Assembly: GCA_000435055.1 (NCBI GenBank)
Contig: FR879697.1
Coordinates: 1 to 38,826 of the forward strand
Direction of reading: 5' to 3'
From: Clostridium sp. CAG:138
GTDB taxonomy: Bacteria; Bacillota; Clostridia; Christensenellales; CAG-138
Length of the DNA: 38,826 nucleotides
A model generated the notes under the pieces. That model was not told the origin of the DNA. It did not search any database and worked only from the letters and a program-made list of their open reading frames with translations. Positions within the stretch are counted from its first letter, which is position 1. Each line of letters begins with the position of its first letter. This document shows, one piece after another, positions 27,577 to 36,378 of this stretch. Both the position numbers and the translations under genes were made by a program.

Positions 27577-27711
27577 AGCCGGGCAACGGTCAATTCGGCA
27601 AGAACCGATCACCATTGCCCGGCTGAGTATGGGAGAAGCGAAATCACTTTTTGTTTTCCCGGAAGCCGCCTTTGAGTACACGCACCGTGTTTTTCACGAT
27701 TCAAAGGCAGC
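27577..27711 (-). terminator. Two hairpins between the LRR-dockerin gene and the radical SAM gene
   Basis: First hairpin: arms 27577-27590 and 27611-27624, 14 bp with one G:T-type mismatch and a 20-nt loop. Second: arms 27665-27675 and 27701-27711, 11 bp with one mismatch. Neither is followed by a strong T-run on the minus strand, so they could be weak terminators or a processing/attenuation site ahead of the radical SAM operon. Confidence 0.4.
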
Positions 27712-27730
27712 TTTTACGAGGCAAGGGGTT

Positions 27731-29983
27731 TTACGGTTCATACAGTCCCATTGCAATGCGCATTATGAGAACTGCGTCTGCGATCGTTATTTCTCCGTTC
27801 ATGTCCACGTCTGCGAGAATGAGGCTTTCACCTTCAAGCAAATATACACCCAACGCATGACGGGCGGCAAGGATCGCATCCGCGATCTGTACAATTCCGT
27901 TGCCGTCAACATCTCCGAGGATGCCGGTTACGGGGGGCTGACCGATGTCGTAGGGGATGAACATTCCCGTCCATTGACTGCCGTGACCTATCGTTCCCTT
28001 GGATTCTGCCTGCATCGTCTGCAAATCAATCTTGAAAAGCAGGTTGGACGGATTCCATGTTTCCGAAAATGTTGCATACTGTGCCCAGTATATATGTCCG
28101 GTGGAATGATCCATAGTCATGGACTGATAGTCGTAGCTCTTTGCCGGAACGGTCATGATTGTCTCGTACATTCCCGTGTCGAGATCAAGACTGCAAAGTT
28201 CCGATACGGAGAAGCCCATCGCCATGCAGTAAGCGTTGCCTTGCAGGTCTATTGCAAGTGTCTGCATTGTGTATGGGATGCCCTCCTCGTTGTTCATGTA
28301 AGGAAGCGGGATTCCTCCGCTCTCAAGATTCAGCATATTGCCGGTTTCAAGATCGACTTCGCATATGCACTGCGTCCCATCGCTGCTGTTTTGCAGGATG
28401 GCGAACATTTTGTTCCGACTGTAGTCATATTCCATATCGAGAACATTGAATCCACCGTTCTGTGCGAAATTGGTATCGAGAAAGTACTGCTGCGTTGTTT
28501 CCCCGGCGACCATATCGTCAAATCGCACCCTGAAAAAGTTATTATGCCCCGTATACCCGTAAATGTATCCGTCATGATAGGCAGCAGCAGCAACGAGGCT
28601 TGAATATCCGCTCCCCGTTTCGGCGGGCATACCGCAGTGCATAGTGACTTCTTCCGGAGAATCGGCGTTAAAGCTCGACCAGGTATACCAGTTTGTATGG
28701 AATTCCGGATCGTTCGGTATGCGCTCCGAAACCCAGAAGCCGTATATGGTAGGCTCGTCCTCCTGTGCAGGGGGTGGCGTGGGCGTGGGCGGTTCGGGAG
28801 AAACCGGCGGCGTAGGCGTGGGCGGAATGGGAGTTGTACCGTCAAACTTAGCCGTAAGCATGGTAGCGGGGATATCGATGTCCGCGCCGAGGGGGAGCCG
28901 CAGACTCGAAGAAACAAGGGATTCACCCATATACCAGCCTCTGAACGTTCCGTTGGGGGTGGCCACGGCGGTTATCCTGTTTTCCCAATAGTTGTCGCTC
29001 ACATATACACGCTCCCAGTCCACGCCCACATAGCCGTCGCCTTCGGAAAGGAGGGTTATGTCAAGGGAGAGCCCCGGTACAATGCACTTCCATTCGAGCG
29101 ACATCAGTTTCGCATCATAACAGCGAAGCTTGTCTATGTTCGTGTTCTGTGAAAGATCCAATACGCTTATGTCGGTATTGTTGCAGAACAACCTTGCCAA
29201 TTCAGGGTTGTTGGAAATATCCAGCTCGCTTATGTCGGTATTGTTGCAGAACAGATCCGTAAGGTTCTCGCATTTGCTTACGTCAATTGAAGTCAGATGC
29301 GTGTTTTCACAGCGAAGTTCCCGCAGCTGCGGATTTCGGCTGACATCAATCTGCGATATCCCGGTATTTCCACAGAAAAGATACCAGAGATTTTCAAAGG
29401 GTGAAACGTCCAGTTCGGTAATGGGGTTTTGATAACAGTGGAACTGGCGCAGTTTCGGGAGATTAGACATTGAAACACTTGGCAGCATGTTTTCTTCACA
29501 CCAGACAAGACGCAGCTCTGCACAGTTGCTTACGCTGAAATTTGTCAGCAGATTCTGCGCGACATTCAACTCATCGAGCAGCGGACAGTCACTTATGCTG
29601 ACGGCTGTGATGGAGTTTCCCGCGCAGCCAAACGCACGCAGCTTTGAGAAGCCGGAAAGATTCAAGGTTCCGACAAGATTTCTGTTGGGGAAATCATAAG
29701 TGCTGAAGAAGATGTATTCGGCATGTATGAATCCCGTCGGTGCTATGTACCAAAAGATGCCTCCCCATGTTTCCGGGTCGTTGGGATCGTATGCGGAGCT
29801 CAGCTGCGTGCCGTTCTTTACGCCGGCTGAGTTGGTCTGCTCCATAAAAGCAAGGAGCTGATCGTATTCGTGCTCCACATATCCGTAGGGTGCACGGCTT
29901 TCCGCACGTTTGCCGTGTGCGGCGGTTGGGGCGATCATGAGCAGCATCATCGCTGCCAAAATCACTGAGATAATTCTTTTCAT
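27731..29983 (-). CDS. Secreted LRR, propeller-like and dockerin protein
   Basis: A 750-residue secreted protein (AGGAGG before ATG 29983; signal peptide about 1-24). Leucine-rich repeats of 21 residues cover about 104-298, with units like LFCNNTDISELDISNNPELARL. A beta domain with FRGWYMGE (InlB B-repeat-like) covers 300-380, and a Pro/Thr linker 383-411. A propeller-like region (about 415-685) has DGYIYGYTG, MEYDYSRNKMF and MTMDHSTGHIYW motifs also found in the giant subtilase. A type I dockerin (690-750) has loops DVDGNG and DVDMNG. It is probably a surface-docked binding protein; no catalytic motif is seen. Confidence 0.85.
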   Translation of the reverse strand: MKRIISVILAAMMLLMIAPTAAHGKRAESRAPYGYVEHEYDQLLAFMEQTNSAGVKNGTQLSSAYDPNDPETWGGIFWYIAPTGFIHAEYIFFSTYDFPNRNLVGTLNLSGFSKLRAFGCAGNSITAVSISDCPLLDELNVAQNLLTNFSVSNCAELRLVWCEENMLPSVSMSNLPKLRQFHCYQNPITELDVSPFENLWYLFCGNTGISQIDVSRNPQLRELRCENTHLTSIDVSKCENLTDLFCNNTDISELDISNNPELARLFCNNTDISVLDLSQNTNIDKLRCYDAKLMSLEWKCIVPGLSLDITLLSEGDGYVGVDWERVYVSDNYWENRITAVATPNGTFRGWYMGESLVSSSLRLPLGADIDIPATMLTAKFDGTTPIPPTPTPPVSPEPPTPTPPPAQEDEPTIYGFWVSERIPNDPEFHTNWYTWSSFNADSPEEVTMHCGMPAETGSGYSSLVAAAAYHDGYIYGYTGHNNFFRVRFDDMVAGETTQQYFLDTNFAQNGGFNVLDMEYDYSRNKMFAILQNSSDGTQCICEVDLETGNMLNLESGGIPLPYMNNEEGIPYTMQTLAIDLQGNAYCMAMGFSVSELCSLDLDTGMYETIMTVPAKSYDYQSMTMDHSTGHIYWAQYATFSETWNPSNLLFKIDLQTMQAESKGTIGHGSQWTGMFIPYDIGQPPVTGILGDVDGNGIVQIADAILAARHALGVYLLEGESLILADVDMNGEITIADAVLIMRIAMGLYEP
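29164..29253. repeat. 27-bp direct repeat within the LRR coding region
   Basis: Identical 27-bp blocks at 29164-29190 and 29227-29253, one LRR unit (63 bp) apart, encode the same LFCNNTDIS stretch. This suggests recent duplication or gene conversion of a repeat unit. Confidence 0.7.
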
Positions 29984-30099
29984 CGGTCGTCCTCCTGGGG
30001 TATTCTTTTTTATCCTAATGCTTCAAAGTCCCGACATATCGGTGACTTCTCCGCTTAATTTAACGAGGGCGTTTGATTCAACGGATTCTTCTCAAAGGG

Positions 30100-30317
30100 T
30101 TCCCGTTTCTCGCCTGACGGGAAAGCGGCAGTCGTTCTTCCTTCATATTACACATATTGCATATTGCAGCCAAAACCTCTTCGCATTTTGAAAAGAAGAG
30201 GATTCATTTACCGGAATGCAGCTGCGTATTTCAAAGCGTTATCCGTCCCTCGTTCCGACAAATATGCTCTTCGACCGGTCGAAAGAGTTCTTTGTCGAAA
30301 CGGACGTTAGGGACGGA
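30100..30317 (-). other. Possible structured leader region upstream of the LRR-dockerin gene
   Basis: Three hairpins: 30100-30106 with 30117-30123 (7 bp), 30176-30182 with 30195-30201 (7 bp), and a long imperfect one across 30242-30317 (9 bp outer arms, then 12 bp with one mismatch, then a palindromic core TTCGACCGGTCGAA). No convincing gene lies here. The rest of 29984-30719 has only weak open frames. Confidence 0.35.
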
Positions 30318-30719
30318 CAGCGTAACGGGATCAGAGCTATGGATATTGGAGGAGGGTGCGTTTCCAAGAACAGCGTGCTCCTCTCCCGCAGACACTACGC
30401 ATTGATAAAATTGCTGATGAGCCGCAGATATTGCCCAAAACCCTACACTTTTTTATCCTGTGCATTTTCTTCTCTGCTGCAAGCTATCGCTGTCCGCAGA
30501 TGTAAGAAATCCGGTGTTTTTGTAAAATCGGCTGTTTTCAAGCAACGAACTTCTTCTTTCCTCTTGTAAGAACCATCGGCAGGCTCATATGCGGTCGCAG
30601 AGCGTATATTATTTCGCTCGGCTGCATGAGGCGTTCGTGCAATAAGGATAGTCTGCACACAGCTCATGTTATAAGCATAATACAAGATATTCAGATAAAT
30701 CTTCCAGCTGTTTGTATGT

Positions 30720-30749
30720 ATTATACACGATTTGGGTGCTCGAAGTCAA
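30720..30749 (-). promoter_or_regulatory. Sigma-A-like promoter in the gene-free region
   Basis: Minus strand: TTGACT (30749-30744), 18-bp spacer, TATAAT (30725-30720). The transcript would run towards the LRR-dockerin gene through the hairpin-rich region, or serve a short ORF (ATG 30685 to 30443, 80 codons) that has no recognisable domain. Confidence 0.5.
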
Positions 30750-31223
30750 TACACGCGAATTAATAGTTATGCAGTTTTAATTATATATTATTCGCTTGCA
30801 AGTGAGACTTTCGTTACTCTTTCTTTGTAAGGGGAAGTCTTATTCGTTCAACAGTACGGGCAGCGACAGGAGGCAAATCAATCGTCATCGAAAATATCTT
30901 TTCTTTTTCGCATTTTTTCTGTAAGGTTCCGCCTTTTCCGCAGTCTGATAGGTAAACAGGGGGAAAATCCCTAAATACCGGGGGTGATTTGTATGGCATA
31001 CTTCGGGCTTTGTCGGATGAGCTGATCAACCGACAACGGCAAAAAAGGAGCTTTCGGCTTATTTACTGTCTTAGTATATAGCATATAAGGTGTGTTGAAC
31101 AAAGAGCTGCATACCGCTGCCTGCACTCCGTGCTGCGCGCCCGGACTGCTTTCGCTCCCCGGCCGGGCAAAACGCTCCACAGGACCGTTTTGTTTCCCCG
31201 GCTTCGAGTCCCGTTCGACTTAA
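30750..31223. other. Gene-free region downstream of tRNA-Leu
   Basis: No gene is supported. A minus-strand frame (30814-31029) ends with a peptide but has no ribosome-binding site. The bases near 31140-31215 are GC-rich with imperfect inverted repeats. Confidence 0.3.
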
Positions 31224-31262
31224 CCAAACACAGAGGCACCCAACGGGTGCCTCTGTGTTTGG
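31224..31262 (-). terminator. tRNA-Leu terminator hairpin, fused to the CCA end
   Basis: An 18-bp perfect stem (31224-31241 with 31245-31262) and a 3-nt loop. The 5' arm on the transcript begins with the CCA of the tRNA itself. Downstream T content is modest. Confidence 0.7.
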
Positions 31263-31346
31263 TGCCGGTGGTGGGACTCGAACCCACACGGTATTGCTAC
31301 CAACGGATTTTGAGTCCGTCACGTCTGCCAATTCCATCACACCGGC
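31260..31346 (-). tRNA. tRNA-Leu (anticodon CAA)
   Basis: Minus-strand sequence with a 7-bp acceptor stem GCCGGTG/CACCGGC, discriminator A and encoded CCA (31262-31260). The anticodon stem is ACGGA/TCCGT with loop CTCAAAA, giving anticodon CAA for UUG codons. A long variable arm, as in class II tRNA-Leu, and a T-arm GTGGGTTCGAGTCCCAC complete the cloverleaf. Total 87 nt including CCA. Confidence 0.95.
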
Positions 31347-31374
31347 GAATATGTTCAAATTTTGTACATATATC

Positions 31375-31403
31375 AGTTTAACACATTTTTTAAACGGATT
31401 CAA
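31375..31403 (-). promoter_or_regulatory. Promoter of tRNA-Leu
   Basis: Minus strand: TTGAAT (31403-31398), 17-bp spacer, TAAACT (31380-31375), about 29 bp before the tRNA 5' end. Confidence 0.6.
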
Positions 31404-31484
31404 GAGGGAGAATCACATTATATTAAAAATTTGATTCACTGTTTTCCTTCGGCGGCTCTGCGTCCGTTAAATTGATGCAGGGGT

Positions 31485-31525
31485 AAAAAAAACATTGCCG
31501 CAACCGGTCAACAGTTGCGGCAATG
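31485..31525 (-). terminator. Intrinsic terminator of the second subtilase gene
   Basis: A 12-bp perfect stem (31514-31525 with 31493-31504 on the minus strand) followed by eight Ts (31492-31485). It lies about 160 bp after the stop codon. The bases between them hold no gene. Confidence 0.85.
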
Positions 31526-31686
31526 CAGGCTCTATGCCCTGCACCGATTTTCCGAACGACTTTGCAAAAATGGAGTCAGGATGCAAAGGACAGAAAGGAT
31601 GATGACAGTCTTTTGTTCGGAAATCGATGCAGGGTTGCTGAAAGGCTGTTACCGTTCGTGCCATGATAACGGCCGTCAGCAGCAAA

Positions 31687-34600
31687 TCAGATAACAGCGC
31701 GGAGGATAAGCAGCGCGTCGATAAGCTCAACAACGCCGTTGCCGTTAAAGTCGGCAGCCTCAAGCTGTTCGGGGGTCAGCTCCGCAAGGTCGCTGCAATA
31801 ACGCATAACGAGCAGAGCATCTGCGGCGGTCACAATGCCGTCGCCGTCAACATCACCCGCAAGGATTCCGCTTGCGGGTTCATATTGTGCAACAAGGACG
31901 GTGTTTGCCGTGATTCCGGTGAAGCTTCCGCTCCAGCCGATGAAATCATAGCCTTCACGCACGGGGTCGGCAGGTGCTTCCGCATCCATGCCGTAGCCGA
32001 CTGTCTGAACACTGATCGTTGTGCCGTCCCAGTCAACGAAATAAACATTAAAGTAGTTATCGCTTGCGAACACAGCCTCGATCGTGTGGTTTGCAATCAC
32101 GCAGTCGAAGGTGTATTCATTTGCGGCACCGACTGATTCGCCGTCAACAATGATATTCGCAACATGCCAGCCCTCATTCGGAGTAATCGTGTACGATGCA
32201 GAACCGAGAGAATCAACAGTGGTTGTGCCGTCGGGCGATATTGTTCCGCCGAGTCCTGCCGAAGCGGAGATGTCGTAGTTTTCGGCAACAACGTTAATCG
32301 TGCAGGTCATCTCCTTAAGGAAACCGTTCGTAAGCTTCAGCGTGGTGCTGCCGATTTCGTTTGCGGTTATCGTTGCGGAGAAAACATCACCATCATTCGG
32401 GGCAACCGATGCAACGGACTCATCCTCAACGCTCCATGTAAAGTCGAAATCCGTGAACAAATCCCAGATATCGGAATGTGCGCTGACGGTGTAAGTCTCG
32501 CCGGGGCGGAGATTTACAACACTGTCGGAAAGCTCGCCGGAGTTGTAGATTCCGGGGCGATCATCGCGCTCGATGCGAATAAACAAGCCGTTGCCCGCAT
32601 AATCGCTTATCATGCATTCAAGGAAGAGGAAACTGTTGACGTCGCTCAGATCGTCCGGACCGAGACCGAGCCTTGTCGTTCCGTTCACGGTACCGGGTTC
32701 AACGGAATTGTGGAACACTTTGCTTGAGCTGGCGCCGCTGACATATGCAGCCCTGCCGCAGTTCCAGTCCATGTACTGATTCTCGCTGTAGTCAATGACG
32801 ATAGTGGGAACGTGGTAGTATTCACCCGTGCCGACATAGTCGTCTTCCTCATCGCTCCATTCTTCATATTCCCATTCATAGCTGACCATGGAAACATTCT
32901 TGATGGGGCTTTCGGTGTCAATCGTGAGCGGCATCTCCCACTTTTCGGTGCGCTCCCTGCTATTATAAGCCAGTTCCGCACAAAATGCAACAGTAAGTTT
33001 TGTGTTGTTGGGCAGGGGGTTGCCTTCAAGGTCGGTATAATCCCAGTCAAACTCCTCGTTATCATAGGCTCCGACGTAAAGTGCCTGACCCGCATTGTCA
33101 TTATAATACGTCTTCGGCACAAAACCGAGATCCTTGCGGTAGTATTCAACGCCCGTTTCTGCATTTGCAACGCTGTAATAAAAATTCTCAACATTGCGGT
33201 TCAATCCGATTACGATCGCATCGATCGCATCGCGGATGCTGTCCCCGTTGGGAGAGATCGCGTTGCGGTTTGCAACATAGCGCATCGTGCCGAGTTCCTC
33301 CGTGGGGTAAATGCTGTTGTTCGGCCAAGCCATGCTTGTTCCGAGGCCGATATATTCATCGTAATTTGCATCATAGGTATATACGCCGTTGACAACATGG
33401 GTTGCATCGCATTCACCGGTTTCAATTTCGGTGAAATCATAGTAGCTGCTCTGCTCAATTGCGGGCAGGGCAAGCCAGTCGCCGTAGAATGCAAGGAACG
33501 GAGCGGAAAGATCAACGCCGTTCTCCTCACCTGCGGTGAGAGTCACGAAACCTTCGACATATATGCCGTTCGGGAAGTACTTTTCGATATAAGCGATATC
33601 TTCCTCGGTGAGCGTAATCGTTACGGAAACTTCGGTTGAACCGCCCGCGGGAACCGTGATCGCGCCGTTGCCCGCAATTTCGGAATTCAGCATGTGCGGG
33701 GTCTGGGTCATGAGATAACGGCGGGTGCCGTCCGCATTGATTCGGCCCGTCTCCGCACTTTCCGTCTGAACGGAAGCATCAACAGTATAGGTCTTGTCCG
33801 CATCGGTCATGTTCACAACGGTGAAATTGAGGTTATAAACACCTGTTTTCTGCGGGTCATCGCCGAGTTCAAGCTTTGCCCTGCCGCATTCGGTGGTGAT
33901 ATAGGCACCGGCGGTCATTGCTGCACGGATGTTCTCAAATCCCGCGCCCTGATAACGGGGGGAATAGGTAAGTCCGTCGGGATTGAGCACCGGAGTTGCG
34001 GCACTCATGAGCAGGTTGTTCACAATTTCCGGAAGTTCCGCCGCAGGAATATCGAAATTGTTCATCAGGTACTGACGAACAAGCAGTGCGCTGCCCGCCG
34101 TCATCGGAGCGGACAATGACGTGCCGCTTGAAAGTGCGTATGCACCGCTGCCGTTATATGCGGAGAAAACATTGCCGCCGATGGCCGTTATCTCGGGCTT
34201 GATGGTCAGTCCGCCGGTTGTGCCCCAGCTTGAGAATGAGGACATGTAACCGCCCTGATCGTCAATATCCCAATAGGGGTTGATGTGAATCGTCGCCGGG
34301 TGGGACGGTTCAAGAGCTTTGGTCAGCGAATCGTATTTGTATGCCGCAACGGGATAAGTCCAATCCTCTCTCGTTGTGTCAACAAAGGTGGTTTCTCTTG
34401 AAGAGTCAAAGATAAACAGTGCAGCCGCACCCGCCTCGCGTGCAAACGCCGCATGTTCATCGATCGTCAGTTCGGAGTTATAATCAACAAACAGAAGCTT
34501 GCCGGAAACATCGGAAAGATCCGCATTGTCGATGGTGGTATGAAAAATGCTGTACTCGTAGCTGTGTCCGCCGATGCGGGTTGCAACTTTGTACTCATAA

Positions 34601-36216
34601 TCCGCCTTGTCGTCGTAGCGGGATTTCCATGAGCCGCCGTATTCGGGATATGCATCATCGAACAGCAGCGCGTCCTGAGTCTGAATCGCAACGAAGTATT
34701 CGGGGTTGTTAAGACTTGCAACCGTCAGAACGGAATTGAAGCTTCCGGGCATGCCGACCATGCCGATATCGGGATTGTCCGTAAGGCCGAGATCCGCTTC
34801 CCAAAGGCTGTGATAAGTGGAAGAGGCGGAGTTGCCCGCAGAAGCAACAACATTGATGCCGTTGGCAAGTGCCGCATCAAAAACTTCTGTATAGTCCTCG
34901 TAATACACGGGACCGCCGACAGCACCGAGGCTGAGGTTTATTGCATCCGCACCGAGAACGATCGCATCCTCCATTGCGGCTGCAACGCTGCCGAGAGTTG
35001 CGGAAGCATCGCGATTGCTGAACACCTTGAGCGGCAGGATCTGCGCCTTGGGTGCAACGCCGAGTGAGGTCAGTCCGAAGCTTGTACCCGCGCTTTCGAC
35101 CGCCTGCCCCGCTGCGATGCCCGCAACATGCGTGCCGTGTGCGGAAGCCTGTCCGCCGTGGTTAACATCGCAGTCCTTATCCGCATAGTCAAATGCGAAC
35201 GGAATCTTATCGTTGATATAAACCTGTTCCGCAGTCGTTCCGGGACGAAGCGCAAGCATGTTCATATCCGGTTTTTCGGCGATTATGCGACTGATGTCCT
35301 CCTGCGTCAGTTTGACTGTTTCAAGCCCGGGAGCAAAGCATTCGTTATCGGTATCGATGCCTGTATCGATAATTGCAATAACCATGCCGCTGCCGTCAAT
35401 GCCGAGATCCCATGCATAGCGGGATTCAATAACATCGTTCGCAATCGTCATCTTTGTGTCGTCGGGACGAACGATTTCATAGCTTTCCGTGGGAATTTCA
35501 AACACGGGCATGTATTCAACGCTTTCAACGCCCGCAACCGCCGCAATGCGCGAAACCTCGTTGAAAGGTACGCTTGCCGCAAAGCCGTTGCAGAGCAGGG
35601 TGAAATCATATTCAAAAGAGATTGCCGAAGCGGCGCACTCAATGCGCTTTTTAATGATTTCGTGTTCCGCTGCAAGCTTTTCGCGTGCGGCGGACTGCTG
35701 TTTGGTAAGTCCTTCGCCGAGAACCGCGCCGCCGTTTTCGAGCACGGCATCGCCGGAAAGTTTGATAATGACGTCAATCATGCCTTCATCATCAATTTTG
35801 TACCTTTCAACAAGGGTTCGTTCGGGTTTTTTCGTTTCTTTGCCGAGCATGCGGTTGAGTGCTGCAACAACCGTTGCCTGGGAATACATTGAAACGGTGT
35901 AGGTCTCGCCGTTTTCATCGGTCAATGTCTGAACATTATCGGGCGTGATGCCGTCGAAAACAGCTTCGTCAATCGTGTTCCCGCTCTTCTGACGCATAAT
36001 CCAGCTTTCGCTTTCAAAGCAATAGCTTGAGTCGTCATCAAAACGCAGTTCCTCGCCTGCATCGGCGTGGTACCATGTTGCGCCTGACGCATCAACAACG
36101 GACTCTTCGGGCTTTTGTGTTCCTTCCGCCGCAAGCTTCGAAAGCCCCGTCACGGAAGCTGCGGCCAATGTCATCATAACCGCGAGCACAAGTGCCGCCA
36201 AACGTTTGAGTTTCAT
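31687..36216 (-). CDS. Secreted S8 subtilase with dockerin (intact)
   Basis: A 1,509-residue secreted protease from ATG 36216 (GAAGGAGG upstream). Signal peptide about 1-30; I9-like propeptide about 140-245. Catalytic residues Asp284 (IIDTGID), His360 (SAHGTHVAG), oxyanion Asn462 (ASAGNS) and Ser700 (SGTSLSAP); a PA insert about 565-640. Then an Fn3-like region, a FlgD-like segment (DLEGNPLPNNT), a Big_2-like domain, an InlB-type region (FIGWSG) and a type I dockerin (1454-1509; loops DVDGDG and DFNGNG). It has the same architecture as the giant subtilase without the propeller array. Divergent from the ArsR-like regulator. Confidence 0.93.
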   Translation of the reverse strand: MKLKRLAALVLAVMMTLAAASVTGLSKLAAEGTQKPEESVVDASGATWYHADAGEELRFDDDSSYCFESESWIMRQKSGNTIDEAVFDGITPDNVQTLTDENGETYTVSMYSQATVVAALNRMLGKETKKPERTLVERYKIDDEGMIDVIIKLSGDAVLENGGAVLGEGLTKQQSAAREKLAAEHEIIKKRIECAASAISFEYDFTLLCNGFAASVPFNEVSRIAAVAGVESVEYMPVFEIPTESYEIVRPDDTKMTIANDVIESRYAWDLGIDGSGMVIAIIDTGIDTDNECFAPGLETVKLTQEDISRIIAEKPDMNMLALRPGTTAEQVYINDKIPFAFDYADKDCDVNHGGQASAHGTHVAGIAAGQAVESAGTSFGLTSLGVAPKAQILPLKVFSNRDASATLGSVAAAMEDAIVLGADAINLSLGAVGGPVYYEDYTEVFDAALANGINVVASAGNSASSTYHSLWEADLGLTDNPDIGMVGMPGSFNSVLTVASLNNPEYFVAIQTQDALLFDDAYPEYGGSWKSRYDDKADYEYKVATRIGGHSYEYSIFHTTIDNADLSDVSGKLLFVDYNSELTIDEHAAFAREAGAAALFIFDSSRETTFVDTTREDWTYPVAAYKYDSLTKALEPSHPATIHINPYWDIDDQGGYMSSFSSWGTTGGLTIKPEITAIGGNVFSAYNGSGAYALSSGTSLSAPMTAGSALLVRQYLMNNFDIPAAELPEIVNNLLMSAATPVLNPDGLTYSPRYQGAGFENIRAAMTAGAYITTECGRAKLELGDDPQKTGVYNLNFTVVNMTDADKTYTVDASVQTESAETGRINADGTRRYLMTQTPHMLNSEIAGNGAITVPAGGSTEVSVTITLTEEDIAYIEKYFPNGIYVEGFVTLTAGEENGVDLSAPFLAFYGDWLALPAIEQSSYYDFTEIETGECDATHVVNGVYTYDANYDEYIGLGTSMAWPNNSIYPTEELGTMRYVANRNAISPNGDSIRDAIDAIVIGLNRNVENFYYSVANAETGVEYYRKDLGFVPKTYYNDNAGQALYVGAYDNEEFDWDYTDLEGNPLPNNTKLTVAFCAELAYNSRERTEKWEMPLTIDTESPIKNVSMVSYEWEYEEWSDEEDDYVGTGEYYHVPTIVIDYSENQYMDWNCGRAAYVSGASSSKVFHNSVEPGTVNGTTRLGLGPDDLSDVNSFLFLECMISDYAGNGLFIRIERDDRPGIYNSGELSDSVVNLRPGETYTVSAHSDIWDLFTDFDFTWSVEDESVASVAPNDGDVFSATITANEIGSTTLKLTNGFLKEMTCTINVVAENYDISASAGLGGTISPDGTTTVDSLGSASYTITPNEGWHVANIIVDGESVGAANEYTFDCVIANHTIEAVFASDNYFNVYFVDWDGTTISVQTVGYGMDAEAPADPVREGYDFIGWSGSFTGITANTVLVAQYEPASGILAGDVDGDGIVTAADALLVMRYCSDLAELTPEQLEAADFNGNGVVELIDALLILRAVI

Positions 36217-36244
36217 GTTTATCCTCCTTCTCCAACCACAGTTA

Positions 36245-36275
36245 TAGGATTGGTATCCTATGCATTGTACAATGC
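36245..36275. promoter_or_regulatory. Paired palindromes at the second subtilase promoter
   Basis: The inverted repeat TAGGAT-N4-ATCCTA (36245-36260) and the perfect palindrome GCATTGTACAATGC (36262-36275) abut each other. The second overlaps the minus-strand -10 box. GGTATCCTATG (36252-36262) matches, on the opposite strand and with one mismatch, a motif in the giant subtilase promoter. These are candidate operator sites, possibly for the adjacent ArsR-like protein. Confidence 0.5.
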
Positions 36276-36293
36276 CCAACAATATCTTGTCAA
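36264..36293 (-). promoter_or_regulatory. Sigma-A promoter of the second subtilase gene
   Basis: Minus strand: consensus TTGACA (36293-36288), 18-bp spacer, TACAAT (36269-36264), giving a leader of about 40 nt. Confidence 0.8.
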
Positions 36294-36308
36294 CAGGAAA
36301 TTCTGTAC

Positions 36309-36337
36309 TTGACATATTTTTTTAAATGCATTAGAAT
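36309..36337 (+). promoter_or_regulatory. Sigma-A promoter of the ArsR-like regulator gene
   Basis: Plus strand: consensus TTGACA (36309-36314), 17-bp spacer, TAGAAT (36332-36337). Its -35 box is only 15 bp from the -35 of the divergent subtilase promoter. Confidence 0.8.
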
Positions 36338-36378
36338 AAAAGAGTATAAAACAAAAATACGAAAGGTTGGTCTCCCGT

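Noticed and set aside
30443..30685. 80-codon minus-strand ORF downstream of the 30720 promoter
   Set aside because: No ribosome-binding site and no recognisable motif; could be non-coding RNA instead. Not listed as a gene.
30814..31029. 71-codon minus-strand ORF in the gene-free region
   Set aside because: No ribosome-binding site, no hydrophobic core or domain, and in a region rich in imperfect repeats.
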